DNA from: DATGMP01 sp035293565
GTDB taxonomy: Bacteria; Pseudomonadota; Alphaproteobacteria; BOG-932; Roseiterribacteraceae
Reading direction: 5' to 3'
DNA: 30,900 bases
Assembly: GCA_035293565.1 (NCBI GenBank)
Contig: DATGMP010000041.1
Location: forward strand, 1 to 30,900
Shown piece after piece: positions 16,894 through 24,173 of the stretch (its first letter is position 1; every line of letters begins with the position of its first letter). The position numbers were made by a program, and so were the translations under genes. A model generated the notes under the pieces. The model did no database searches and was not told the DNA's origin. It was given only the letters and a program-made list of their open reading frames with translations.

Positions 16894-17616
16894 TCAGCGC
16901 TCGTCGACCGCGGCCGGACGGGCGCGCGTCGTCACGTGTTCGATACGCTTCTCATAATATTCTCCCCGGACGATCCGGTCGACATAGATGCCCGGCGTGT
17001 GGATGCAGTCGGCGTGGAGCGCTCCCGGGGCTACCAGATGTTCGACCTCCGCGACCGTCACATTTCCTGCCGTCGCCATCAGTGGATTGAAGTTTCGCGC
17101 GGTCTTTCGATAGATGAGATTGCCCTCGGGATCACCTTTCCAGGCCTTCACAATCGCCAGGTCGGCTTTGAGGCTCCGCTCCATGATGCATTCGACGCCG
17201 TCGAACGCGCGACATTCCTTGCTCGTCGCCACGACCGTGCCATAACCGGTGGGCGTGAAGAAGGCCGGGATGCCTGCACCGCCTGCTCTGATCCGCTCGG
17301 CGAGCGTACCTTGCGGGTTAAGCTCCACCTCAATGGAGCCTGATAGGAAGAGCTGCTCGAGCAACCGGTTGTCGCCGATGTAGGACGAGATCATCTTGCG
17401 GATCTGCCCGTTGGCGAGCAGCAGCCACAGCCCGAAGCCGTCGGCGCCGCAGTTGTTCGAGATGACGGTCAGGTTCTTGATGCCCGATTCCCGGATGGCT
17501 CGGATCAGATTCTCCGGATTTCCCGCGAGGCCGAATCCGCCCGACATAATGCTTATGCCGTCGGAGAGAAGATCGCGAAGGGCGTCCTTAGACCCCGGAT
17601 AGATCTTGTTCCTCAT
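16894..17616 (-). CDS. pcaI: 3-oxoadipate CoA-transferase subunit A
   Basis: A 240-residue alpha subunit of the CoA-transferase. Typical blocks are SGGFGLAGNPENLI (CoA-binding loop), ISNNCGADGFGL, SYIGDNRLLEQLFLSG, GGAGIPAFFTPTGYGT and MATAGNVTVAEVEHLV. It is the first gene of pcaIJHGB. Upstream (17617-17808) lies an IclR-type operator overlapping a TTGACT -35 box, and the pca regulator gene is immediately beyond. The genes for the intermediate steps (pcaC, pcaD) and for the final thiolase (pcaF) are not in the window, so they must be elsewhere or be replaced by other enzymes. Confidence 0.95.
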   Translation of the reverse strand: MRNKIYPGSKDALRDLLSDGISIMSGGFGLAGNPENLIRAIRESGIKNLTVISNNCGADGFGLWLLLANGQIRKMISSYIGDNRLLEQLFLSGSIEVELNPQGTLAERIRAGGAGIPAFFTPTGYGTVVATSKECRAFDGVECIMERSLKADLAIVKAWKGDPEGNLIYRKTARNFNPLMATAGNVTVAEVEHLVAPGALHADCIHTPGIYVDRIVRGEYYEKRIEHVTTRARPAAVDER

Positions 17617-17756
17617 TTCCCGCTGCGACGGTAGCTTGCGGCATCACTAATGAAACCGTCGGCCATGGCACGCTCTCGTCGCCGCCGCGGACCGACGAGG
17701 CCGCTTCGCTCGGGTATGCGTGTCGATTGAAAAACCCTGAACTCCAGCGAACCGGG

Positions 17757-17797
17757 AGTCAATTCAATTTTCGACCACTTTGTGCGATTATCGAACA
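17757..17797 (-). promoter_or_regulatory. pcaI promoter with two-part IclR operator
   Basis: Reading the minus strand, site 1 is GTTCGATAATCGCAC (17796-17782). This equals the 15-bp motif I recall for the PcaR/PcaU branch of IclR regulators. After five bases comes a weaker copy, GGTCGAAAATTGAAT (17776-17762; 10/15), which runs into TTGACT (17762-17757) as the -35 box. At 17 bp spacing the -10 would be CAGGGT, which is poor and suggests activator dependence. The same layout, 33 of 41 positions identical, occurs at 18738-18778 before the TonB receptor gene. The remainder of 17617-17808 is the untranslated leader of pcaI. Confidence 0.7.
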
Positions 17798-17807
17798 GTT
17801 TTGTTCG
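17792..17807. repeat. Perfect inverted repeat next to pca operator
   Basis: CGAACA and TGTTCG flank four bases (GTTT), just beyond the stop codon of the IclR gene and overlapping site 1 of the pca operator. No T-run follows on either strand, so it is more likely a further half-site for the regulator than a terminator. Confidence 0.45.
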
Positions 17808-17808
17808 G

Positions 17809-18663
17809 TCACGCCAGCATTGACGAGAGCTGCCTTGCAGCGGCGATCAGGGCGGGGGCGATGCGTTCCCTGAGTGTCTTCAGGCGTATGTGTGCGACGT
17901 TGACGCCGACATTCATCGCGGCGACCACCTGGCCGGAATGGTCGAAGATCGGGGCGGCGACGGACCTCAGGCCGAGCTCGAGTTCCTGATCGACGATGGC
18001 GTAGCCCGCCTGCCGCACGTCGGCCAGGATCTCACGCAGGCGGCTGCGTGAGACGACCGTGTGCTCAGTGCGCTTTTCCAGCGTGGTCCGGTCGAAAAAC
18101 GCTTCGAGCTCGGCTTCCGGCAAATGTGCCAGTAGTACCCGCCCCATCGACGTGCAGTAGGCCGGAAGCTGGCTACCCACTTTGAGAGCGATGGACATGA
18201 TACGGCGCGTCTCGCAGCGGGCGATGTAAATCACCTCGCCGCTCGAATCGAGAATTCCCACCGAACAGGATTCCAGAAGCTGATCACGCAGCTTCTCCAG
18301 TATCGGCTGTGCGACCTCTGCCAGTGACGTGGAGGCGATGTAGGCCGACGACAGCGTGTGCAGTTTGGGGCGCGGCTTGAATACGCCAGCTGTCGCGTTC
18401 ACGTAGCCGAGCTTTTCAAGCGTATACAGACAGCGCCTGACCGTGGCGCGGCTGAGCCCGGTCGAGGCGCTCCCCTGGGAGATCGTCATTCCGTCGGGCA
18501 ATTTCGAGAAAGCGCTGAGTACGAGCAGCCCGCGGGCAAGCGACATCATGAAATCCCGATCGCCGCCCAGGATGTCGAGCTCGGCAGCCGGTGATGCCTT
18601 CGCGCTCTCCGGAATTCCCGAGCCGTGTTTTTTCGCTTGCCGCACTCCTCTCGCCTCCATCAA
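17809..18663 (-). CDS. IclR-family regulator 1 (PcaR/PcaU/PobR-like)
   Basis: A 284-residue IclR protein. The N-terminal winged helix is at about 58-88 (TISQGSASTGLSRATVRRCL) and the effector domain carries the family blocks CSVGILD, YIARCETRRIMSI, GSQLPAYCTSMGRVLLA, GYAIVDQELELGLRSVAAPI and VVAAMNVGVN. These are the features of the PcaR/PcaU/CatR-like aromatic branch. It lies between the pca operon and TonB receptor 1, and both of these have its probable operator, so it most likely controls ring cleavage and substrate uptake together. A paralogue is at 28004-28828. The ATG at 18663 has only a weak ribosome site, and a second ATG follows at once at 18660. Confidence 0.92.
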   Translation of the reverse strand: MMEARGVRQAKKHGSGIPESAKASPAAELDILGGDRDFMMSLARGLLVLSAFSKLPDGMTISQGSASTGLSRATVRRCLYTLEKLGYVNATAGVFKPRPKLHTLSSAYIASTSLAEVAQPILEKLRDQLLESCSVGILDSSGEVIYIARCETRRIMSIALKVGSQLPAYCTSMGRVLLAHLPEAELEAFFDRTTLEKRTEHTVVSRSRLREILADVRQAGYAIVDQELELGLRSVAAPIFDHSGQVVAAMNVGVNVAHIRLKTLRERIAPALIAAARQLSSMLA

Positions 18664-18681
18664 TCAGGCCATTTCAATCTA

Positions 18682-18705
18682 AGCCGCACAGCTAATCGTG
18701 CGGCT
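18682..18705. repeat. 8-bp inverted repeat upstream of iclR 1
   Basis: AGCCGCAC and GTGCGGCT are perfectly complementary arms with an 8-base spacer that contains TAATC. The repeat sits 19 bp before the IclR ATG, so on the minus strand it would fold in the 5' leader or serve as an autoregulatory operator. I cannot decide between the two from the sequence. Confidence 0.4.
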
Positions 18706-18737
18706 CTAACGCGATCGCGCAGATATGACAACCCGAT

Positions 18738-18778
18738 TATCCGTTAATCGCACAAATTGTCCGAAAATCGTATTGACT
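18738..18778 (+). promoter_or_regulatory. TonB receptor 1 promoter with two-part IclR operator
   Basis: Site 1 ATCCGTTAATCGCAC (18739-18753; 12/15 to the pca site), a five-base gap, site 2 GTCCGAAAATCGTAT (18759-18773; 11/15) and TTGACT (18773-18778) follow each other exactly as at pcaI. The expected -10 at 17 bp spacing (AAAAGT) is poor, again as at pcaI. A CGATTATC core in the opposite orientation lies at 18734-18741. The region 18664-18882 is shared with the divergent iclR gene, so this element may control both. Confidence 0.65.
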
Positions 18779-18882
18779 TGCTTCAATTGGAGGCGAAAAG
18801 TGTAGAAAGGCCGAGGCCCGGCGAGCGAAGTGGAGCCGGAATTTGCGCTGGGAAGCTGGCCTTGTAATGGGGGAGGGCCGGA

Positions 18883-21471
18883 ATGAAAAAAAGCGCGGCG
18901 TGGGTGGCAGGCGTGGCAGGGGGGATGCTCGCATCGGGATTGGCGGCGCCGGTTGCGGCACAGCCGGCCGATCAGCCGGGCGCCAATACGATGGAAGAAA
19001 TCGTCGTTACCGCCCGTCGGCGCGAGGAAAGGCTGCAGTCGGTCCCAGTTGCGGTCACCGCCTTCAGTCAGGCCGACATCACCCTCAACGAAATTCAGAC
19101 TGCCGAGGATCTGCAACGCCTGGTTCCGTCAATGTATGTCGGTACTCCGGCCGGACTGCGCTCCTCGACCGTGTTCAATATCCGTGGCCAGGGCGCCGGG
19201 TTCGGCAATTCGCCGGGCGTTGTTGCCTATCTCGCTGAAGTTCCGGTCAGCCAAGCCGCGGGAAGCGGAACTGGCCCCGGCTTCTATTATGATATGGATA
19301 GCGTGCAGGTGCTCAAAGGGCCGCAAGGGACCCTTTTCGGCAGGAATACAACGGGCGGCGCAGTGTTGTTCCAGCCGAAGCGCCCGACGAATGATTTCGA
19401 GGGTTTCTTCCAGGAGACCTTGGGCTCGTACGATTGGGTCGAAGAGAGCGGCGCAATCAACGTTCCGGTGGTCACGGACAAGCTGATGGTGCGCTTCGCC
19501 GCCGACATAAAGAACCGGGACGGATATACAATCGACTATGGCCCTCACTATAATGGCAGGGATTACGACAATGTCGATTACTGGGCTTTTCGCCTGTCAA
19601 TCCTCGCGCGTCCGACGGATAATTTCGAAAATTACCTTCTGATCGACAGCCTCTATTCACGCGACAACGGAACCGGTACGTCGGTGTCCGACGTGAACCC
19701 GAAGTTCCCCCTTGCCACGCCGGTTTTCAACCTGGGTTTCTTCTACCCGACGATCGGTTCGGTGTTCGCCGCGCAGCAGGCGCAAGGCGCGCGAGGCACC
19801 GCGCTCTATGGCGACCAATATAACAAGATTGTGAACTACGGGATTTCCGATATCGCGACTTGGGACATATTGGATGATCTTACCTTCAAGAACATTTTCA
19901 GTTACCATTCCTACAAAGCGACAAATCGTTGGGATGTTTCCGGAATCGTTCTGCCGCTTATTCAGAATATTACTCCGAATACTTGGGCGTCGGATCTTGG
20001 GGTGTACACGGAAGAACCTCAAATTCAAGGCAGGTCTTTGGGCGATCGTCTGAATTGGACGATTGGGCTTTATTATGAATACGACCAGCCGCTGGGACTA
20101 TGGCAGCAACAAACAATCGAATTTTTGGGGCTCCTGCCATCAAACCCGCTCATCAACCCGGGCGATTCGACGACCAAATACCAGGCTGCCTATGCGCAGG
20201 CGACCTACGACATGTCGGACATAAGTCCCGTCCTGGAGGGGTTCAGCGTTACAGCGGGCTACCGCTATTCCTGGATCTGGACGTCGAGCTGGGCGGCCCA
20301 GTACTATCCAAATCATAAATGCGCGCAGCGGTCGGGCTTCACGGTCCCAAACTGCACGATCGCCCATTCCGCACCGTTCTCGCACGGGACCTACACCTTC
20401 GGCGGCGACTACCAGATTACGCCCCACACGCTCGTCTATGTGACGGCGAGGTCGGGCTTCAAGCAGGGCGGTTTCAACGCCACGGCCCCGGCGGGCGAGG
20501 CCTTGTTCCAGCCAGAAACCGTCGATGACGTCGAGATCGGATTGAAGAGCGATTGGGAACTTTGGGGAATTAAGTCGCGCACGAACGTTGCCGCGTTCCA
20601 TTCGTCCTACAACAACATTCAGAGAAGCATTGCGGCCTATAATCCGAATGGAACCGTGGCGACATTGACCGAGAACGCAGCGCAAGCAACGATCGAGGGC
20701 CTGGAGTTCGAGGGCACCTTCATTCCGAGCAAGGAGGTCGAGTTGCAGGTTGCCTATTCCTGGAACAACTCGGTGTATGACAAGTACTTTTCACCGGTCC
20801 AGGGTGACCTGACAGGAAATCCGTTCCCCGATGATCCTCAAACGAAATTGGCGCTCACCGCCACCTACCATTTTCCGATTGACCCTGACTGGGGAGACCT
20901 GAGCGCATCGGTCACCTGGAGCTATCAGAGCCACGTCGTTTGGGCGCTCGACTCCGCTCCGTTGGCGACGATCGGCTCCTACAGCCTCTACAATTTCAAG
21001 GTCGATTGGCGGAACATCATGGGCCGTCCCTTCGATATCGGCTTCTTCATGACGAACGCCACCAACACGCTTTACCGGATCGGCGGCGATGACACCTGGT
21101 TCAGCACCGGGACGGAAGCGGCCACCTATGGCGAGCCGCGGATGTGGGGGTTTGAGCTCCGCTATCGCTTCGGGCCTGGCACGGAGAACGAGGCTGCCCC
21201 GGCCGAGCCCGCGGCCGCTGCTCCAGCGCTTCCTCCTCCGCCGGCCGCGCCCAAGTCTTATCTGGTGTTCTTCGACTTCGACAAATCGACGCTGACCTCG
21301 GAGGGTCGTAACATCGTCGACCAGGCGGCGGCCAATGCCGGTCCCGCGCATGTGACGCAGATCACGGTCACCGGCCATACCGATACGGTGGGCTCGGACG
21401 CCTACAACATGCGTCTCTCCAAGCGTCGTGCGGAGTCGGTCGCGGCTGAGCTCGAGGCCAAGGGCATCTAG
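18883..21471 (+). CDS. TonB-dependent receptor fused to truncated OmpA domain
   Basis: An 862-residue outer-membrane protein. There is a signal peptide (to about residue 26, AAPVAA), a TonB box EEIVVTAR (38-45), a plug domain (VPVAVTAF to LFGRNTTGGAVLF) and a 22-strand barrel ending about residue 763 (MWGFELRYRFG). A Pro/Ala linker then leads into an OmpA-like peptidoglycan-binding domain from about 793 (YLVFFDFDKSTL, GHTDTVGSDAYN, LSKRRAESV). This tail stops at an amber codon TAG (21469-21471), although the same frame continues with OmpA sequence to 21594. TonB receptors normally end at the last barrel strand. The likely job is uptake of the aromatic or ester substrate of the cluster. Ribosome site GGGAGGG is at 18871-18877. 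Confidence 0.88.
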   Translation: MKKSAAWVAGVAGGMLASGLAAPVAAQPADQPGANTMEEIVVTARRREERLQSVPVAVTAFSQADITLNEIQTAEDLQRLVPSMYVGTPAGLRSSTVFNIRGQGAGFGNSPGVVAYLAEVPVSQAAGSGTGPGFYYDMDSVQVLKGPQGTLFGRNTTGGAVLFQPKRPTNDFEGFFQETLGSYDWVEESGAINVPVVTDKLMVRFAADIKNRDGYTIDYGPHYNGRDYDNVDYWAFRLSILARPTDNFENYLLIDSLYSRDNGTGTSVSDVNPKFPLATPVFNLGFFYPTIGSVFAAQQAQGARGTALYGDQYNKIVNYGISDIATWDILDDLTFKNIFSYHSYKATNRWDVSGIVLPLIQNITPNTWASDLGVYTEEPQIQGRSLGDRLNWTIGLYYEYDQPLGLWQQQTIEFLGLLPSNPLINPGDSTTKYQAAYAQATYDMSDISPVLEGFSVTAGYRYSWIWTSSWAAQYYPNHKCAQRSGFTVPNCTIAHSAPFSHGTYTFGGDYQITPHTLVYVTARSGFKQGGFNATAPAGEALFQPETVDDVEIGLKSDWELWGIKSRTNVAAFHSSYNNIQRSIAAYNPNGTVATLTENAAQATIEGLEFEGTFIPSKEVELQVAYSWNNSVYDKYFSPVQGDLTGNPFPDDPQTKLALTATYHFPIDPDWGDLSASVTWSYQSHVVWALDSAPLATIGSYSLYNFKVDWRNIMGRPFDIGFFMTNATNTLYRIGGDDTWFSTGTEAATYGEPRMWGFELRYRFGPGTENEAAPAEPAAAAPALPPPPAAPKSYLVFFDFDKSTLTSEGRNIVDQAAANAGPAHVTQITVTGHTDTVGSDAYNMRLSKRRAESVAAELEAKGI

Positions 21472-21594
21472 TCGAACGAGATCACGCTGGTGGCCAAGGG
21501 CAAGCGCGATCCGCTGGTGCCGACCGGCGACGGCGTACGCGAGCCGCAGAACCGGCGCGTCGTGATCGTCTATGGCGGAGGACTCAATTCGTAA
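21472..21594 (+). pseudogene. Rest of OmpA domain after amber codon
   Basis: Directly after the TAG, in the same frame, 40 codons read SNEITLVAKGKRDPLVPTGD then GVREPQNRRVVIVYGGG and end at TAA (21592-21594). The NRRVVI block is the C-terminal signature of OmpA-like domains, so the complete domain was once one frame. A single C-to-A change in TCG would give the TAG. The piece is untranslated unless the amber codon is read through. Confidence 0.75.
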
Positions 21595-21601
21595 ATACTG
21601 C

Positions 21602-21712
21602 CTCTGCGCCTATCGCGCCATTGGCGAGGGCGGCTATCAGCCCGTCCGGCCGCGGATGTGAGGATTCGAGCTCAGATATCGCTTCGGATCTGGCCTGGAC
21701 TCGGGGTTCTAG
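21602..21712 (+). pseudogene. Relic of a TonB receptor C-terminus
   Basis: In a frame different from the OmpA tail, the sequence reads GEGGYQPVRPRM, then TGA (21659-21661), then GFELRYRFGSGLDSGF and TAG (21710-21712). It copies the receptor ending PRMWGFELRYRFG of the gene just upstream, with the Trp codon changed to a stop. This is the C-terminal end of a TonB-dependent receptor left behind after the OmpA domain. It has no start and is not a gene. A GC-rich inverted repeat (CGGCCGG/CCGGCCG, 21714-21729) follows. Confidence 0.65.
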
Positions 21713-21743
21713 ACGGCCGGCCCCGGCCGCCGAGCGACTGACG

Positions 21744-22232
21744 ATGATACGGCGGCCATCTGGACGCGGCTTTCTAATGCCAATGCTTGCCGTCGGTCTG
21801 GGAGCAATCTCGATTGCTCAGGCAGCGACGCAAGTGGAGCCGATCTCGGGAAGACTTGCGACGGCTGATATTATGCATGGCGAGCAGATCGCGCTGGTGT
21901 GCAAGTCTTGCCACAGCTTCGAGAAAGGCGGGCCGCAGATGATGGGTCCCAATCTGTGGGGCATCGTCGGCGGCAGGCATGCTTATCAGCCGGGCTTCGC
22001 CTACTCGCCGGCGTTCGCTGCGCTCAAGGGCAAACCCTGGGATTACGAGGCGCTCAACATCTTCGTCTATCAGCCTTCGGCCGCGGTGCCCGGTACATCG
22101 ATGACGTATTACGGCCTGAAAAGAACCGAGGACCGGGCGGACCTGATCGCCTGGATGCGGCTGCGCAGTGATCACCCGCTGCCGTTGTCCAGTACGACCG
22201 TGAAGACGCCCCATGCAGCATCCGACAAATAG
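21744..22232 (+). CDS. Exported class I c-type cytochrome
   Basis: A 162-residue cytochrome with a Sec signal (MLAVGLGAISIAQA, about 14-28). One haem c is attached at Cys53-Lys-Ser-Cys56-His57, followed by GPNLWGIVGGRHAYQPGFAYS, the typical cytochrome c2-like block. Met120 in VPGTSMTYYG is the likely sixth ligand. I use ATG 21744. A longer in-frame start at 21621 would run through the TonB relic and gives a low-quality N-terminus. It is a natural electron acceptor for the periplasmic flavoprotein or the PQQ-type enzyme in this window, although that pairing is an inference. Confidence 0.85.
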   Translation: MIRRPSGRGFLMPMLAVGLGAISIAQAATQVEPISGRLATADIMHGEQIALVCKSCHSFEKGGPQMMGPNLWGIVGGRHAYQPGFAYSPAFAALKGKPWDYEALNIFVYQPSAAVPGTSMTYYGLKRTEDRADLIAWMRLRSDHPLPLSSTTVKTPHAASDK

Positions 22233-22245
22233 CAGGTGCTCGAAG

Positions 22246-22261
22246 CTGCGCCCTTGCGCAG
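22246..22261. terminator. Possible bidirectional terminator hairpin
   Basis: CTGCGC and GCGCAG form a perfect six-base stem with a CCTT loop, in the 37-bp space between the convergent cytochrome and SDR genes. There is no T-run, so a role in termination is only suggested by position. Confidence 0.3.
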
Positions 22262-22269
22262 TCCACGTG

Positions 22270-22938
22270 TCAGAGTGTCGATCCGAAGACCTGCTCGATC
22301 CGGTCGCGCTTGGTGTACATGTCCCAGAAAAGCTCGGCTATCAGGTCGGGATCGCCTTCGGTCCCCCGGGCGATCGCAACATTGATAGGCACGATGCCGA
22401 TATAGATTCCTTTGGGCGCAAGCTCGTCGCTGAGGCAATAGGCGTAGTTTCGCACGCCCGCGTTGGAGATGCCGAGCGAGGTGATGAAGGACAGCGGCTT
22501 CACTGCAGAGTAGCCCATGCCGAACAAGAGCGCGCCTGCCTTGCGCTCGAGCATGCCAGGCAGGACTTGGTGGACGCAGTTCATTGCGCCCATCACGAGA
22601 AGCCGGAAATCGGCCAACGCCATGTCCACGGTGGTGGCGCTCGGCGAGACCAGGCTGCTCTGCGTCCTGGCCCAGTCCGTCGGGCTGTATTCCAGAACGT
22701 CGACCGGACCGAACTTGCGCTCGATCTGTTCGAAGGCGAGGGCGGTTTGTCCGGGTTCGGTCAGATCGGCGGGAAAGCCAGCGGCCTCGATCTTTGCTTC
22801 GCTCAATTCGCGGACAAGCTTGTCCAACTCGGCCGCGCGGCGGGCGATGAGCGCCACTCGAAATCCATGAGCGCCGAAGACCTTGCCGATCGACAGGCCA
22901 AGGAGTGGTCCCGCACCCGCGACAACGATGGTGCTCAT
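22270..22938 (-). CDS. SDR-fold protein lacking the catalytic Tyr/Lys
   Basis: A 222-residue protein with the Rossmann start VVAGAGPLLG (glycines at 8, 10, 14) and the general SDR layout (LIARR dinucleotide-binding turn at 30-34, FPADLTEPG at 55-63). The YxxxK motif is absent. Aligning SLGISNAGVRNYA (154-166) with the usual AYSAAKAALRNLA gives Leu155 for Tyr and Asn159 for Lys. It therefore probably does not act as an ordinary alcohol dehydrogenase; it may bind a nucleotide, or belong to an atypical SDR branch with other chemistry. It is a single gene, convergent with the cytochrome gene, with GAGG upstream of ATG 22938. Confidence 0.8.
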   Translation of the reverse strand: MSTIVVAGAGPLLGLSIGKVFGAHGFRVALIARRAAELDKLVRELSEAKIEAAGFPADLTEPGQTALAFEQIERKFGPVDVLEYSPTDWARTQSSLVSPSATTVDMALADFRLLVMGAMNCVHQVLPGMLERKAGALLFGMGYSAVKPLSFITSLGISNAGVRNYAYCLSDELAPKGIYIGIVPINVAIARGTEGDPDLIAELFWDMYTKRDRIEQVFGSTL

Positions 22939-23029
22939 GATAGCCTCGCCAGTTCTGCCTCGAGCCTACCCTATTGATAGCGCCTTTGGGTGTTCAGGTG
23001 GTGCAAAAATTCAGTCGGGAGAACAGTAC

Positions 23030-23608
23030 ATGTTGCATGAGAGATCCAGCATAAGCCCAATCCTGGCATCCCTGTCAGGGTTTCTCCTCTTTGCAGCGAC
23101 ATTGCCGGGGCACGCCGCCACCATCTCTAGCTGCAGCGACATGTCGCGGAAATGCATCATCGAGGTCGCGCGGACCTATCTCGACGCGCGCACCGACAAC
23201 AGCGCGCGGCCATTACAACGGTTGGCCCCGGACGTGCGCCGCTGGGAGAACGGCGTCCTTACCGCCGACAAGGCGGAGGACATCTTCTCGCAGCATTACA
23301 TTACCGAACCCGGTCCCAGCGCCACACTCTTCCCGCGGGATCTCGATCGCGTCTTCGTTGACGGCAACAACGCCATCTTTTTCTGGAAGATCGACACGAA
23401 GAGCGCGCCGAACGGGCCGTTCGTGTCGACTGTGCACCTGATCGAGCGGCTGCAGGTGAAAGCCGGTAAGGCGAAATGCGGCGTGGGGCCGTCACCCTGC
23501 ATTACCGAGATCGAGGTCGTCTTCTGCACCGCACCGCATCCGCAGGAGCCGACGAAGCCGATGCCGCCCAAGCCCGGCGGTCATTTCGGCTGCACCCGGG
23601 CGGGGTAG
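23030..23608 (+). CDS. Exported SnoaL-like protein 1
   Basis: A 192-residue secreted protein. I choose the ATG at 23030, preceded by CGGGAG (23016-23021), because it begins with a signal peptide (SPILASLSGFLLFAATLPGHA). The mature part starts with Cys-rich SSCSDMSRKCIIEVARTYLDA and shows the alpha+beta order of NTF2/SnoaL-like proteins: a TYLDA helix, RLAPDVRRWENG, VDGNNAIFFWKID, and FVSTVHLIERLQV as the last strands. Blocks correspond to those of the convergent neighbour at 23637-24173. The family contains isomerases, hydrolases, dehydratases and binding proteins, and I cannot say which applies. Confidence 0.75.
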   Translation: MLHERSSISPILASLSGFLLFAATLPGHAATISSCSDMSRKCIIEVARTYLDARTDNSARPLQRLAPDVRRWENGVLTADKAEDIFSQHYITEPGPSATLFPRDLDRVFVDGNNAIFFWKIDTKSAPNGPFVSTVHLIERLQVKAGKAKCGVGPSPCITEIEVVFCTAPHPQEPTKPMPPKPGGHFGCTRAG

Positions 23609-23623
23609 GTCGCCCTGGGAGCG

Positions 23624-23643
23624 ATCGTAATCGCGGTTACGAT
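23624..23643. terminator. Possible bidirectional terminator hairpin
   Basis: ATCGTAA and TTACGAT are perfect seven-base arms around TCGCGG, between two convergent SnoaL-like genes. The right arm includes the stop codon of the minus-strand gene. There is no clear T-run. Confidence 0.35.
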
Positions 23644-24173
23644 GCGCGGGCGACGGCTGTCACCAGAATTTCTCTGATCAGGCCTTTCTCGATCGTCAGT
23701 CGCTCGGAGACGAAGAATTCCGGCTTGGCTGGATCCGCCTTCAGATAACCATCATAGAGGATCCAGGCCTGGTTGCCGTCCACGGCCCACTGCCGGTTAG
23801 CGATCTTGCCGATCACATCGTGGCCGTGATCGGCAATGATCTTGGCGGCGTTGCCCGGCGCATGGGCGGTCGGCGTGCCGATCCGATGCCGCGAAACGTC
23901 GTCGGCAAAAAGCTGCTTCTCAGGCGGAATGCTGTTCTCTTCGGCGTCGATATAGGTGCTGGCGATGGCGATGATGCAGTGTCGGTGATCCGCCGCCGGC
24001 AAGGAGCCGTCGCCGTGCTCGGCCAGCCAGTTGGAGCAGTACACTGGATCGTCGAGCTTGCTCCGGTCGGGCCTTGCATCGGCGGCTGCCGTTAGGTGCG
24101 GCGAGGACACGGCCGCCGTGAGCGTCAGCGCGGCGAACCATTTGAAACCGGCCATGTGAGCAATCCACTTCAT
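23637..24173 (-). CDS. Exported SnoaL-like protein 2
   Basis: A 178-residue secreted protein with a signal peptide (FKWFAALTLTAAVSSPHLTAAA). Mature blocks CIIAIASTYIDAEENSIPP, LFADDVSRHRIG, ANRQWAVDGNQAWILYDGYL and FFVSERLTIEKGLIREI line up with the 23030-23608 product, so the two are related members of the NTF2/SnoaL-like fold. Its ATG overlaps the stop of the PQQ-type gene (ATGA, 24173-24170), which means it is translated with that enzyme and likely works with it in the periplasm. Confidence 0.78.
   Translation of the reverse strand: MKWIAHMAGFKWFAALTLTAAVSSPHLTAAADARPDRSKLDDPVYCSNWLAEHGDGSLPAADHRHCIIAIASTYIDAEENSIPPEKQLFADDVSRHRIGTPTAHAPGNAAKIIADHGHDVIGKIANRQWAVDGNQAWILYDGYLKADPAKPEFFVSERLTIEKGLIREILVTAVARAS

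Noticed and set aside
17792..17807. Rho-independent terminator for iclR 1
   Set aside because: The stem is AT-rich and only six bases, and no T-run follows on the minus strand. Overlap with the IclR operator explains it better.
21621..21743. Upstream in-frame start for the cytochrome c gene at 21621
   Set aside because: It would translate across the TonB receptor relic and place 41 unrelated residues before a normal signal peptide.
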